Origin: Methylococcales bacterium
Lineage (GTDB): Bacteria; Pseudomonadota; Gammaproteobacteria; Methylococcales; Methylomonadaceae
Direction of reading: 5' to 3'
Assembly (NCBI GenBank): GCA_003584865.1
Contig: QVQE01000147.1
Coordinates: 1-55,749 of the forward strand
DNA: 55,749 nucleotides
This document shows, in pieces, positions 1 through 8,827 of the stretch. How positions within the stretch are numbered: position 1 is the stretch's first letter; the number at the start of each line of letters is the position of its first letter. The notes under the pieces were generated by a model. It ran no database searches, had not been told where the DNA came from, and worked only from the letters and a program-made list of their open reading frames with translations. Position numbers and translations under genes: made by a program.

Positions 1-2042
1 CGCTTTGAATTAGAAAATGTCGGCGGATCAAGAAAGATCAAATCATAATGCTGACTATCGGCTTGACTCGCTTGATTAGCCAACCATTCCAGACAATCAG
101 CCTGAATAAACGTATGCTCACCCGAATGAGTGTTTAACGCCATATTATTCTTAGCCCATTGCAGATAGGTATTCGACATATCCACGGTCGTAGTCGATTT
201 AGCGCCTCCCACAGCCGCATGAACCGTTGCACTGCCTGTATAAGCAAACAGATTTAAAAAGCGCTTATCTTTAGCTTCTTTTTGAAGCTGTAAGCGGATA
301 GGTCGATGATCGAGAAACAGCCCCGTATCCAGATAATCTTCAAAGTTAACTAATAACTTACAGCCGCCTTCTTCAATAACATGAAACCGACCCTGATTAT
401 CATGTTTCTCATATTGATCGGTGCTTCTTTGTTTTCGACGAATTTTTAAGAAAACCTGCTCACGGTTAACGCCCAAAACGTTTGGAATTTCTGCCAGTAA
501 ACCGGCTAAACGTTGATCTGCTTTATGTTGATCAATCGTTTTAGGCGGCTCATATTCCTGAACATTAACCCAGGTTTCTTCACCCTGATAAATATCCACA
601 GCCGCTGAATAATCCGGTAAATCAGCATCATAAACCCGATAGCAAGTGACCTGATGTTGCTTTGCCCATTTCGATAACTTCTTGATATTTTTCTTTAGTC
701 TATTAGCAAAATCAACTGCCCCAACTGCACTCTCATGATGAGGGCTAATCTTAACCTCGTCATGAGTCGAATCATGCTCTAAATCGGCAACAGGGCTTAA
801 TGCAGGTTGTGGAGTTGTAGTAATGGCCATAACCTGGGCAATACGTTCTTCCTGATTTCTGGCTTTAGGAATAAAAAAGTTATTCTCTTCAATGTTAAAG
901 CGCAATAACTTACACTCAAGCGCTCCATTAAATAAAGTAATGGGTTTCTGTGAGCGTATACCCAAGCGAAAACCCAGTTCAGGATTACTGATAATCATCG
1001 CAGCTTTCCAACCGACGAACCGAGTCTTTAAGGTGTTACCAAACTTGACATATAACTCTGCGGTTTCATCTTCATCACCTAAACGTTCACCATAAGGCGG
1101 ATTGCAGATTAACAAACCAAGCGGCCAACTATCGGCGGGCTTGGCTTCTTCAATATCCCGACGCTCAACATGAATCTTGTTTTGTAAGCCCGCATTAGCA
1201 ATATGTTGCAATGCTGTATTAACGGTATGACGATCTTGATCAAAACCGACAATAATAGGCAACTTTTCTAAACCGACTTTGCGACGCTGTAACGCTTCCA
1301 TACGCAGCTTCTTCCAGCATTCAGCATCGTGTTTTTTCCAGCCCGTAAAGCCATAGTACTCACGTAATAAACCGGGGGCATAATCTGCCGCTATCATTGC
1401 GGCTTCAAGTAATAAGGTGCCTGATCCACACATAGGATCAATGAGAGACGCCTTCTGTTTAGCCATTTCAGGCCAACCACACCGTAACAACATCGCTGCT
1501 GCCAGATTTTCTTTCATTGGGGCTTTAATGTTTACATCACGATAACCACGACGATGCAAACTCTCACCCGAAAGATCCAGACTCAGTTGGGCTTGCTCAC
1601 CTTGCAGATAAACATTAATGCGAATATTCGGTTGTTCGGTATCAATACTGGGACGCTTTTGAAACCTCTCACGCATCTGATCTACAATCGCATCTTTTAC
1701 TTTTAAAGCGCCAAAATGGGTATTGTTAATCGCTTCAGAATTTTTTGCACTAAACGACACTGCAAAGGTATCTTCAGGATTAATATGCTCAAACCAATTG
1801 ATTTGTTGCACACCTTTGTAAAGATCGTCTTGCGTTTTAACAGTAAAAGAACTTAATACCAATAAAATTCGATTGGCCGTTCTTGACCATAAACAGGCAC
1901 GGTAAGCGGTTTCAAGATCACCCTGAAAAGCCACACCTGCCATGGTCGCCTTGATATCATTAATACCCAGCGACTTAAGTTCGTCGGTGAGAATGGTTTC
2001 CATCGCCTTAGGCGTTGTGGCAAATAATTGATAAGTGGGCAT
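1..2042 (-). CDS. rlmL: RlmKL, bifunctional 23S rRNA methyltransferase (3' end cut by window edge)
   Basis: I translated this frame by hand because it runs off the left edge and is absent from the ORF track. The product begins MPTYQLFATTPKAMETIL and is open for about 680 codons. An N-terminal THUMP-type RNA-binding region is followed by a first Rossmann methyltransferase domain with the N6/N2-type motif NPPYGER near residue 312. A second, RlmK-type domain near the edge carries LDPPTFSNS. In E. coli the 702-residue homologue makes m2G2445 and m7G2069 in 23S rRNA, so only the last few dozen residues are missing. The ATG at 2042 gives the family's usual N-terminus. A terminator separates it from the gene upstream, so it is probably transcribed alone. 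Confidence 0.93.
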   Translation of the reverse strand, partial: MPTYQLFATTPKAMETILTDELKSLGINDIKATMAGVAFQGDLETAYRACLWSRTANRILLVLSSFTVKTQDDLYKGVQQINWFEHINPEDTFAVSFSAKNSEAINNTHFGALKVKDAIVDQMRERFQKRPSIDTEQPNIRINVYLQGEQAQLSLDLSGESLHRRGYRDVNIKAPMKENLAAAMLLRCGWPEMAKQKASLIDPMCGSGTLLLEAAMIAADYAPGLLREYYGFTGWKKHDAECWKKLRMEALQRRKVGLEKLPIIVGFDQDRHTVNTALQHIANAGLQNKIHVERRDIEEAKPADSWPLGLLICNPPYGERLGDEDETAELYVKFGNTLKTRFVGWKAAMIISNPELGFRLGIRSQKPITLFNGALECKLLRFNIEENNFFIPKARNQEERIAQVMAITTTPQPALSPVADLEHDSTHDEVKISPHHESAVGAVDFANRLKKNIKKLSKWAKQHQVTCYRVYDADLPDYSAAVDIYQGEETWVNVQEYEPPKTIDQHKADQRLAGLLAEIPNVLGVNREQVFLKIRRKQRSTDQYEKHDNQGRFHVIEEGGCKLLVNFEDYLDTGLFLDHRPIRLQLQKEAKDKRFLNLFAYTGSATVHAAVGGAKSTTTVDMSNTYLQWAKNNMALNTHSGEHTFIQADCLEWLANQASQADSQHYDLIFLDPPTFSNSK

Positions 2043-2064
2043 AGTGTGAGGTGTGGTTTTAAAT

Positions 2065-2111
2065 AAAAAAGGCGTAAGACCCAGACTAATTGCCTGAAGT
2101 CTTACGCCTTT
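2065..2111 (-). terminator. Rho-independent terminator after the FKBP gene
   Basis: A perfect 13-bp inverted repeat (AAAGGCGTAAGAC with GTCTTACGCCTTT) around an 18-base loop is followed, on the minus strand, by a run of T. It lies just after the stop of the FKBP gene and before rlmL. The A-run on the other side could make it work in both directions. Confidence 0.85.
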
Positions 2112-2122
2112 GTGAAGCGTAA

Positions 2123-2605
2123 TTACTGAATTTTGATTAACTCAACTTCAAAGATTAACGTTGCATTGGGAGCAATAACGCCGCCAGCGCCATGCTCACC
2201 ATAAGCGAGTTCTGAAGGAATAAAAAAACGATACTTTGCGCCTTCAGTCATTAATTGCACGCCCTGAGTCCAACCAGGAATCACGCGATTTAAAGGAAAT
2301 GACGTCGGCGAACCGCGACCATATGAACTATCAAACTCAGTTCCATCAATCGTTGTACCTTTATAGTGTACGGTTACGTTATCAGTTGCCTTAGGTGAAA
2401 CAGTACCTGTTCCTTTGGTTAAAATCTCATATTGCAAACCCGTGTCTGTCGTTACAATATTCGGTTTTTTAGCATTTTCTGCTAAGAAAGCAACACCTGC
2501 AGCTTTATTCTCTTCTGGTGAAGTAGCATTTGCCATTGAAAACATAGTGACCCCTATAATAAAAACGGTGATAATTGAAATAACCTGAATTTGAATTTTT
2601 CTCAC
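2123..2605 (-). CDS. Exported FKBP-type peptidyl-prolyl cis-trans isomerase
   Basis: This 160-residue protein starts with a basic N-terminus and a hydrophobic segment (ISIITVFIIGVTMF) ending at ANA, a likely signal peptide, so it should act in the periplasm. A short linker precedes one FKBP domain (about residues 50-160). Family hallmarks are VTVHYKGTTIDGTEFDSSY, the central VIPGWTQGVQLM and the closing IPSELAYGEHGAGG...IPPN-like segment, here VIAPNATLIFEVELIKI. It lacks the long dimerising N-domain of Mip/FkpA proteins and resembles short secreted FklB-like enzymes. It catalyses proline isomerisation during folding of exported proteins. It is a single gene with its own terminator. Confidence 0.92.
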   Translation of the reverse strand: MRKIQIQVISIITVFIIGVTMFSMANATSPEENKAAGVAFLAENAKKPNIVTTDTGLQYEILTKGTGTVSPKATDNVTVHYKGTTIDGTEFDSSYGRGSPTSFPLNRVIPGWTQGVQLMTEGAKYRFFIPSELAYGEHGAGGVIAPNATLIFEVELIKIQ

Positions 2606-2662
2606 GAATTTGCCTTTTAGTAACGAAGAAAGTCATATTTTAACAAAAAACGTCTTATATTT

Positions 2663-3235
2663 TTAATTGATTTCACACGTGCTTAATTGCCTTTGAAATT
2701 CTCTGGCTTTATTAGCTACTTTATCAGCCACTCGCTTTAATGAGGGCTTGCTTAAATACGTCTTACGCTGATATCCCCCCTGCCCTTCATGATAAGCAAG
2801 ATAAAGATTTTTTGCATCCGACTTGGATATTCCCAATTTGGCGTGACTGATGTGGCTATACCAACCGATAAAGTCAACTGCGTCAGAAAAATCATCACGA
2901 TCCGCCCACCAACTCCCGGCATCATCCAGATAAAGATCCCACGTACCATCCAAAGCCTGTGCATAGCCATAAGCACTCGTTGGTCTAAACCAGGGAATAA
3001 AGCCGAGTAACCAAGTACGAGGCGGCCTTGCATCCGCTACAAAGTGCGACTCTTGATGCATAATAGCCATTTGTACATTAATAGGCACGCCCCATTTTTC
3101 GGAAGACTCTTTAGCCTCTTCGTACCAATCCTCATTTTCTTTAAAAGTAGCACACAGGTTGTCGCCATTTCTAGGAGGAAGCGTGGTACAAGAAGCTAAA
3201 AAAATGAGTAACAATAGCATTAAACAATTTTTCAT
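2663..3235 (-). CDS. Lipoprotein lytic transglycosylase (SLT/EmtA-like fold)
   Basis: I start this at the internal ATG (residue 20 of the track ORF) because it begins a classic lipoprotein signal, MKNCLMLLLLIFLASC, with lipobox LASC. The mature protein should be anchored to the outer membrane. The catalytic region has IMHQESHF, where the glutamate is the likely acid of SLT-type lytic transglycosylases. It continues with a YGYAQALDGTWDLY segment like the G-Y-x-Q motif of the family, and a tail with YLAYHEGQGGY. It probably cleaves peptidoglycan between MurNAc and GlcNAc. At 190 residues it is of the size of small enzymes such as E. coli EmtA. Family assignment is by motif only. Confidence 0.82.
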   Translation of the reverse strand: MKNCLMLLLLIFLASCTTLPPRNGDNLCATFKENEDWYEEAKESSEKWGVPINVQMAIMHQESHFVADARPPRTWLLGFIPWFRPTSAYGYAQALDGTWDLYLDDAGSWWADRDDFSDAVDFIGWYSHISHAKLGISKSDAKNLYLAYHEGQGGYQRKTYLSKPSLKRVADKVANKAREFQRQLSTCEIN

Positions 3236-3409
3236 AAATACACCAACGGCATAACACCTTCTTAACCCATCAATAACCGCTGAATAAACCACATGATGTT
3301 AAGCATGTTTAAAGATAGACAAAAAACGGTTCATTGTAAACGAATACCATTAAAAATCTATTAATTTAATGTATCTAATAAAGAAACAATGCATAAATAC
3401 CTAGCCACA

Positions 3410-3438
3410 TTGTCAACATTTAGTATCTCCACTATAGT
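3410..3438 (+). promoter_or_regulatory. Sigma-70-type promoter for the small membrane protein
   Basis: TTGTCA at 3410-3415 and TATAGT at 3433-3438 are separated by exactly 17 bases, each one mismatch from consensus. It lies 45 bases before the start of the 57-residue ORF, and an RBS-like GAGG follows. This is one of the best promoter matches I could see in the window. Confidence 0.7.
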
Positions 3439-3483
3439 TAACTTGCAGTATGAAGACTTGTTCAACTTAATGAGGATTAACTC

Positions 3484-3657
3484 ATGAGCACCGTAACGAA
3501 AGACATTTTAATCGCTGTACTCTTTGTAACAGGCTTAATAGGCTTTATTTCGGGAGAGTTTATCATTTCATCGACCATTTTCGCCGTAGCCGCTATCGCT
3601 AGTTATATCAACGCCGACCAAAAGAAAAGAGGATCAAATCAGTTTTCATGGGATTAG
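3484..3657 (+). CDS. Small predicted membrane protein, 57 residues, unknown function
   Basis: This gene is too short for the ORF track. It begins MSTVTKDILIAVLFVTGLIG and ends QKKRGSNQFSWD. Two hydrophobic stretches (about residues 8-26 and 28-43) with a short polar turn suggest a helical hairpin in the inner membrane with a basic C-terminal tail. Support for its reality is good: a consensus-like promoter, a GAGG ribosome site about 8 bases ahead of the ATG, and a hairpin terminator just after the stop, making a complete one-gene transcription unit. I do not recognise the family. Its short length and strong isolated promoter would fit a highly expressed or stress-linked small protein, but that is inference. 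Confidence 0.7.
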   Translation: MSTVTKDILIAVLFVTGLIGFISGEFIISSTIFAVAAIASYINADQKKRGSNQFSWD

Positions 3658-3667
3658 AAAGTAAGAA

Positions 3668-3704
3668 AAAGACATCCATAATTAAGTTATGAATGTCTTT
3701 GTTT
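3668..3704 (+). terminator. Hairpin terminator after the 57-residue ORF
   Basis: A 14-bp stem with one mismatch (AAAGACATCCATAA with TTATGAATGTCTTT) around a 5-base loop ends in a T-containing tract, 11 bases after the stop codon. Confidence 0.65.
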
Positions 3705-3745
3705 GCGCCATTCTATTCTGTGTTTTGAGTAAGGTAACTTTTACT

Positions 3746-3769
3746 GGGCAATAGCTGAAGCTATTGCCC
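3746..3769. repeat. Perfect 10-bp hairpin in the convergent intergenic region
   Basis: GGGCAATAGC and GCTATTGCCC flank the loop TGAA. There is no convincing T-run on either side, so although it sits between the ends of two converging genes it is not a textbook intrinsic terminator. It may still stop or protect the amrS transcript. Confidence 0.5.
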
Positions 3770-3835
3770 TCCAGGTTTTAAACCATTTTCGATTACTAAT
3801 TGCGCTCCATTGCGCTTAACTTAATGACAGCAGGG

Positions 3836-4921
3836 CTAAACAACCCGTATTCTTTGAGATCTTGCCCCCCAATTCCCGGACTCTGGTCTAAATACACCGG
3901 CACAGGCAGTACCACAAAAACGACAACACCCTTTATCATCCAGATTCCATTCAGACAATTGATACCAGTCCCGACCTATCAACAAGTTATGGCAGTGATG
4001 GCAATAAGTACTGTCTGCGGCTTTATTATGAGCATTACCAATATAAGCGTGATGTACACCATTTTTTAAGGCAATTTGTCTGGCCATTAATAATGATTCA
4101 ATGGGAGTACGCGGCTTATCTCGCATCTTCCAGTCGGGATGAAAAGCGGAAAAATGCATCGGCACATCAGGCCCCAGATTCTCGACCACCCATTGGGTCA
4201 ATGCTTCAAGTTCAGTTGCTGAGTCATTCTCACCGAGAATAAGGAGTGTTGTTAATTCTAGCCAGGTTGCTGTTTCATGTTTGATATATTTCAGGGTTTC
4301 CAAGACAGCTTCAAGATGTGAGCCAGTAATTTGATGATAAAACCGTTCAGTAAAGGCTTTTAAATCAATATTAGCGGCATCCATCCATTGATAAAACTCA
4401 GCTCTGGGTTCTGCACAGACATAACCCGCCGAAACCGCGACAGATTTAATACCCAAACTTCTACAGGCTTGTGCGGTATCAATGGCATATTCATGAAAAA
4501 TGACCGGATCATTGTAAGTATAGGCAACGCTATCACAGCCATATTGCTGTGCGGCTAGGGCAATAGCCTCAGGCGAAGCCTTGCTCATTAAGGTATCCAT
4601 TTCTCGTGATTTACTGATATCCCAGTTCTGACAAAACTTACAGGCCAGATTACAACCCGCCGTTCCAAAGGAGAGTACCGGTGTACCGGGTAAAAAATGG
4701 TTCAGGGGCTTTTTTTCAATCGGATCAATCGCAAATCCGCTGGAACGACCATAACTCGTCATAACTACTTCATTATCCAGATTTTGTCTGACAAAGCACA
4801 AGCCGCGCTGATCTTTATGAAGCGTACAAAAGCGTGGACAGAGATCACACTGAACACGACCCTCCCCTAAGTCATGCCAGTAGCGGGTTTTAACCGTATC
4901 ATGGGTAATAAAAGTAGTCAT
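3836..4921 (-). CDS. amrS: AmmeMemoRadiSam system radical SAM enzyme
   Basis: This 361-residue protein carries the radical-SAM cluster motif CNLACKFCQNWDIS (CxxxCxxC) near residue 90. That motif binds a 4Fe-4S cluster and S-adenosylmethionine. An N-terminal cysteine group (CDLCPRFCTLHKDQRGLC) and a C-terminal group (CHHC ... CCRFCGTAC) probably bind further metal or clusters; these flanking cysteines are typical of the family. AMMECR1 and MEMO1 homologues lie just across a divergent promoter region, which gives the family its name and is the strongest support. The reaction in bacteria is not established. The ATG has a good AGGAG site 6 bases ahead. Confidence 0.93.
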   Translation of the reverse strand: MTTFITHDTVKTRYWHDLGEGRVQCDLCPRFCTLHKDQRGLCFVRQNLDNEVVMTSYGRSSGFAIDPIEKKPLNHFLPGTPVLSFGTAGCNLACKFCQNWDISKSREMDTLMSKASPEAIALAAQQYGCDSVAYTYNDPVIFHEYAIDTAQACRSLGIKSVAVSAGYVCAEPRAEFYQWMDAANIDLKAFTERFYHQITGSHLEAVLETLKYIKHETATWLELTTLLILGENDSATELEALTQWVVENLGPDVPMHFSAFHPDWKMRDKPRTPIESLLMARQIALKNGVHHAYIGNAHNKAADSTYCHHCHNLLIGRDWYQLSEWNLDDKGCCRFCGTACAGVFRPESGNWGARSQRIRVV

Positions 4922-5064
4922 TTTATGCTCCTGAAAGTCTTGCTAAATCATCTCACCCTTTACTGTTGAGGTCTTTTGTATGTGGCCAAGCAATTAGAGT
5001 AGAATGCAGTCTATTGAGTTACAACGGTTTAAATACGTTTTTCTACGACCTGGGAGCTTTTATC

Positions 5065-5844
5065 ATGAACAGACAACCCGCAGTAGCAGGTACTTTTTAT
5101 CCATCAGATCCAGGACAGCTTCATGAAATACTGAGTCACTTTCTGGCTGATTATGAACCTGTTACGCACGTACCGAAAGCGATTATTGCCCCCCATGCGG
5201 GCTATATTTATTCAGGCTCTATTGCCGCCAGTGTCTATAGCCGACTCAAGGCCGCACGCGACCGCATTACTCGTGTTGTCATGATAGGCCCTTCTCATCG
5301 GGTTGCTTTTAAAGGGCTTGCGTTAAGTAAAGCGCTTTCATTTATAACTCCCTTAGGTTCGGTACGCCTTGATCAAGAGGCTCTAAAAACCGTATCAGAC
5401 TTACCTTTTGTTGATTACCTTGAAGAAGCCCATATTTATGAACATAGTTTAGAAGTCCAGTTACCTTTTCTTCAGGACATGCTATCTGACTTTAAAATTA
5501 TACCCATCGTTGCGGGCGATGCCTCCCCTGAAGAAGTCAGTCAAGTGCTTGAAGCCTTATGGGGGGGTGATGAAACCCTCATTGTGATCAGTTCAGACTT
5601 AAGCCACTATCATGACTATGCGACGGCAAGACAACAGGATAAAGCAACCAGTGACATCATAGAACATTTGCAATATGAACAACTTGAACCCGGATCAGCC
5701 TGCGGCAAAGTGCCTGTAAGTGGTCTGTTAAAGTACGCCAGAGAAAATAGCCTAAGCATTAAGACCATCGATCTACGTAATTCAGGGGATACGGCTGGCG
5801 ATAAAAGCAGAGTGGTAGGGTATGGTGCTTATGTCATTGAATGA
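5065..5844 (+). CDS. amrB: AmmeMemoRadiSam system protein B (MEMO1 family)
   Basis: I move the start from the track's 4966 to the ATG at 5065. It has a GGGAG site 8 bases ahead and begins with the family N-terminus MNRQPAVAGTFYPSDPGQL. The 259-residue product has the MEMO/extradiol-dioxygenase-like fold markers APHAGYIYSG, IGPSHRVAFKG and SSDLSHYHDYATA. The histidines HAG, PSH and LSHYH are the presumed metal-site residues. It overlaps amrA downstream and is divergent from amrS. Human MEMO1 binds iron or copper; a catalytic role for the bacterial proteins remains unproven. Confidence 0.92.
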   Translation: MNRQPAVAGTFYPSDPGQLHEILSHFLADYEPVTHVPKAIIAPHAGYIYSGSIAASVYSRLKAARDRITRVVMIGPSHRVAFKGLALSKALSFITPLGSVRLDQEALKTVSDLPFVDYLEEAHIYEHSLEVQLPFLQDMLSDFKIIPIVAGDASPEEVSQVLEALWGGDETLIVISSDLSHYHDYATARQQDKATSDIIEHLQYEQLEPGSACGKVPVSGLLKYARENSLSIKTIDLRNSGDTAGDKSRVVGYGAYVIE

Positions 5845-6400
5845 GATTAATCAACAACGTTTAATGGCGATAGCAAAGCATTCTATAGACAATGGTTTAA
5901 CGACCGGCCGACCCTTAAGCATCGAGTTAGCTGATTTTCCTGAGGAATTAACTGAACATCGCGCCAGCTTTGTTACTTTAGAGAAGAATCATCAATTACG
6001 AGGCTGTATTGGCATGTTAGAAGCTGTCAGACCACTGGTCAAAGATATTGCAGAAAATGCCTTTTCAGCCGCCTTTAGAGATCCTCGGTTTCCTCCTCTT
6101 TCAAGAGATGAATTTAAGGATATCGAGATTCATTTGTCCCTACTTACCGTTCCAGAACGATTACTCTTTACCTCAGAACAGGACTTAATCAATCAGCTTC
6201 AACCGGCTGTTGACGGTTTAATTTTGGAAGAAACTTATCATCGTGGCACTTTTTTACCTTCGGTATGGGAGCAATTACCAGACCCCAAAACATTCCTTCG
6301 ACATTTAAAACAAAAAGCAGGTCTACCGGCTGATTATTGGTCTGATAATATCAGGGTTTATCGTTACCGGACAGAGGTAATAATATTAGCGCCTAAATAA
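5831..6400 (+). CDS. amrA: AmmeMemoRadiSam system protein A (AMMECR1 family)
   Basis: This AMMECR1-domain protein of about 190 residues carries the family signature LRGCIGMLEAVRPL near residue 50, followed by AAFRDPRFPPLS. The ATG at 5831 overlaps the end of amrB by 14 bases and gives MSLNEINQQRLM; the track start at 5822 is an alternative three codons earlier. The overlap points to translational coupling of amrB and amrA. The molecular role is unknown. In this three-gene system the radical SAM partner may modify, or be used with, AMMECR1/MEMO proteins, but that is speculation. Confidence 0.92.
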   Translation: MSLNEINQQRLMAIAKHSIDNGLTTGRPLSIELADFPEELTEHRASFVTLEKNHQLRGCIGMLEAVRPLVKDIAENAFSAAFRDPRFPPLSRDEFKDIEIHLSLLTVPERLLFTSEQDLINQLQPAVDGLILEETYHRGTFLPSVWEQLPDPKTFLRHLKQKAGLPADYWSDNIRVYRYRTEVIILAPK

Positions 6401-6592
6401 ATTTTCCGACCTGCTAAAGCTTGCCTTAATCGTCCCACGCATCACGCTCCGCACGAATAAAAGCGTCAACTTCAGCCGCACTTTTAAAGCAAGCGAGTGC
6501 TTTACCCATTAAGTCTGTTATTAAAGGTGGATGAAATACCGCCTGGGCTGATAATGTCTGTCATGAATTGAAGGGGGTTACGCTACTCATAT
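6401..6592. other. Gap with a possible broken small gene (antitoxin-like tail)
   Basis: Between amrA and parC no full gene is visible. On the minus strand a frame open from 6560 to the stop at 6426 reads HPPLITDLMGKALACFKS and ends VDAFIRAERDAWDD. An ATG at 6564 starts MTDIIS in a different frame, so the two pieces would join into about 46 residues if one indel were repaired. The acidic tail recalls small antitoxins, but this is weak. No toxin partner is seen. Confidence 0.3.
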
Positions 6593-8827
6593 TTATAACT
6601 CACATTCCAAGCCGTCAACACGTTGAAAACCTCTAGGCAAAGCAACGCCCCGTTTAGCACGAGTACTCGTGTAATGCGCTATATCAGCTGTTTTCAATAG
6701 CAAAAAGCGCTTACCCGAAAGCACTTTTAACGTAGTGTTCGTGGGTATGGATAAGACTGAAATGACATAATCTTTTTCCGACTGTAAATCTGATAGAGGG
6801 ATTTGTATCAGCTTATTACCTTTACCTCGCGCTAATGCCGGTAGATCCGCCACAGGAAAAATCAGTAATCGACCTTGCAGAGTAACAACCGCCAATAACT
6901 CCGACTCGTCTTGAACAGGCACCGGTTTTAAAACTTTAGCCCCATCAGGTAACGTAATAAGTAATTTACCGGCTTTATTTTTACTGGCTAAGTCTTTTAA
7001 CTGAATCCTAAAACCATACCCATAATGACTGGCTAACACATACCAATCCGCAGGGTTACCCGTTAATAAATGTGTAAATAATGCACCGGACGGAGGATTT
7101 AACCGTCCTGTTAAAGGCTCGCCCTGAGTACGTGCTGAGGGCAAATCATGCGATGAAGTACTGTAAGCTCGCCCAGTTGGGTCCAACAAATAAATCGACT
7201 GCGTTGAGCGCCCTTTTACTGCATCCAGAAAACTATCACCCGACCGATAATTTAAGCTTTCTACCTCAATATCATGGCCTTTAGCAGCTCTTATCCAACC
7301 TTTCTGGGACAGGATAATCGTTAACGGCTCGTTACTAATTAAAGCATTGGTTTCTAAGGCAACAGCCGCCTCTCTTGAAACAATAGGTGAACGACGCTCA
7401 TCACCATATAACTCGGCATCGCGTTCAATCTCTTTTCGAATTAAACGATTTAATAACAGCTTTGAAGCCAACGTCTTTTCCAACGAAGCCCGTTCTTTTT
7501 CTAACGCATCTTGTTCGCCCCGAATTTTCATCTCTTCAAGCTTGGCAAGGTGTCGCAACTTTAACTCTAATATCGCCTCGGCCTGGCTATCCGTTAAGCC
7601 GAAACGCTGCATTAAAACAGACTTAGGATAGTCTTCATGACGAATAATGGCAATCACTTCATCAATATTCAGATACGCTATTAATAAGCCATCCAGAATA
7701 TGTAGTCTTGCTAACACCTTATCTAATCGATATTGAAGACGTCTTCTTACTGTTTCAGTTCTAAAACTCAGCCATTCAACCAGAATATCTCTTAGACCTT
7801 TCACCTTTGGCCTGCCATCCAAGCCTATCATGTTCATATTGACACGATAGCTTTTTTCTAAATCCGTCGTGGTAAACAAATGCGACATAACCGCATCGAC
7901 ATCAATACGCTTGGATTTAGGAATGATTAATAAGCGGGTAGGATTTTCATGATCTGACTCATCCCTAAGATCTTCGATCATTGGTAATTTTTTCGCCAGC
8001 ATCTGCGCGGCTATTTGCTCCATCAACTTTGCGCCCGATACTTGATGAGGCAAGGCGGTTATGACAATAACGCCTTCTTCCTGCTCATAAATAGCACGCA
8101 TTTTTATCGAACCGCCCCCTGTCAGATACATCTTTTGTATCTCTTCGGCAGAAGTAATAATTTCTGCCTCGGTTGGATAATCAGGGCCTTTGATAAACTT
8201 AAATAGTGTTTCCAAAGTACTATCAGGTTCATCTAATAATTGAATACAAGCCGCTGCTACTTCACGCAGATTATGCGGGGGGATATCCGTTGCCATCCCT
8301 ACGGCAATCCCCATTGTGCCATTGAGCAGAATATTGGGCAATCTGGCTGACAGTAATACCGGCTCTTTTAAAGTCGCATCAAAATTATCCGACCATTCAA
8401 CAGTGCCCTGCCCTAACTCGCTTAACAACGAATTGGCATAAGCAGTTAACCGAGATTCCGTATAACGCATGGCTGCAAAAGACTTGGGATCATCAGGCGA
8501 ACCCCAGTTACCCTGACCATCTACTAATGGATACCGATAGGAAAAGTTTTGTGCCATCAGCACCATGGCTTCATAACAGGCCGAATCACCATGCGGATGA
8601 TATTTACCCAATACATCCCCTACGGTACGCGCAGATTTTTTATACTTTGCAGTCGCCGTTAACCCCAGCTCTGACATTGCATACACAATGCGCCGTTGTA
8701 CGGGCTTTAAACCATCGGCAATATGCGGTAAGGCGCGGTCAAGAATAACGTACATGGAATAATCCAGATACGCCTTCTCTGCAAAATCCTTTAAAGGCAG
8801 TTGTTCAAAGTTATCGGGTAGCGCCAC
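6593..8827 (-). CDS. parC: DNA topoisomerase IV subunit A
   Basis: At 744 residues this matches ParC (E. coli 752), not the longer GyrA. It also lacks the GyrA box (QRRGGKG-like). The catalytic tyrosine lies in [10 protein letters not shown] near residue 120. The quinolone-region sequence [13 protein letters not shown] has the wild-type serine and glutamate, so no target-site resistance change is seen there. The N-terminal breakage-reunion domain is followed by coiled coils and a C-terminal pinwheel with degenerate blades (for example [21 protein letters not shown]). The start is GTG: the codon follows the thioesterase stop directly, with GAGGATGAG upstream, and no in-frame ATG gives the family N-terminus ALPDNFEQL. 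ParC decatenates daughter chromosomes together with ParE, which is not in this window. Confidence 0.96.
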   Translation of the reverse strand: MALPDNFEQLPLKDFAEKAYLDYSMYVILDRALPHIADGLKPVQRRIVYAMSELGLTATAKYKKSARTVGDVLGKYHPHGDSACYEAMVLMAQNFSYRYPLVDGQGNWGSPDDPKSFAAMRYTESRLTAYANSLLSELGQGTVEWSDNFDATLKEPVLLSARLPNILLNGTMGIAVGMATDIPPHNLREVAAACIQLLDEPDSTLETLFKFIKGPDYPTEAEIITSAEEIQKMYLTGGGSIKMRAIYEQEEGVIVITALPHQVSGAKLMEQIAAQMLAKKLPMIEDLRDESDHENPTRLLIIPKSKRIDVDAVMSHLFTTTDLEKSYRVNMNMIGLDGRPKVKGLRDILVEWLSFRTETVRRRLQYRLDKVLARLHILDGLLIAYLNIDEVIAIIRHEDYPKSVLMQRFGLTDSQAEAILELKLRHLAKLEEMKIRGEQDALEKERASLEKTLASKLLLNRLIRKEIERDAELYGDERRSPIVSREAAVALETNALISNEPLTIILSQKGWIRAAKGHDIEVESLNYRSGDSFLDAVKGRSTQSIYLLDPTGRAYSTSSHDLPSARTQGEPLTGRLNPPSGALFTHLLTGNPADWYVLASHYGYGFRIQLKDLASKNKAGKLLITLPDGAKVLKPVPVQDESELLAVVTLQGRLLIFPVADLPALARGKGNKLIQIPLSDLQSEKDYVISVLSIPTNTTLKVLSGKRFLLLKTADIAHYTSTRAKRGVALPRGFQRVDGLECEL

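Noticed and set aside
2752-3033. Track ORFs lying over real genes (for example 2752-3033, 7347-7631, 11974-12396, 26484-26978, 39747-40265)
   Set aside because: They lie wholly inside well-supported genes on another frame or strand, with low-complexity or atypical composition and no ribosome sites.
3746-3769. Intrinsic terminator of amrS
   Set aside because: The hairpin is perfect, but no T-run follows on the minus strand, so it is listed as a hairpin only.
6593-8827. GyrA instead of ParC, or a quinolone-resistance allele
   Set aside because: Length and the missing GyrA box favour ParC. The region [12 protein letters not shown] has the wild-type serine and glutamate.
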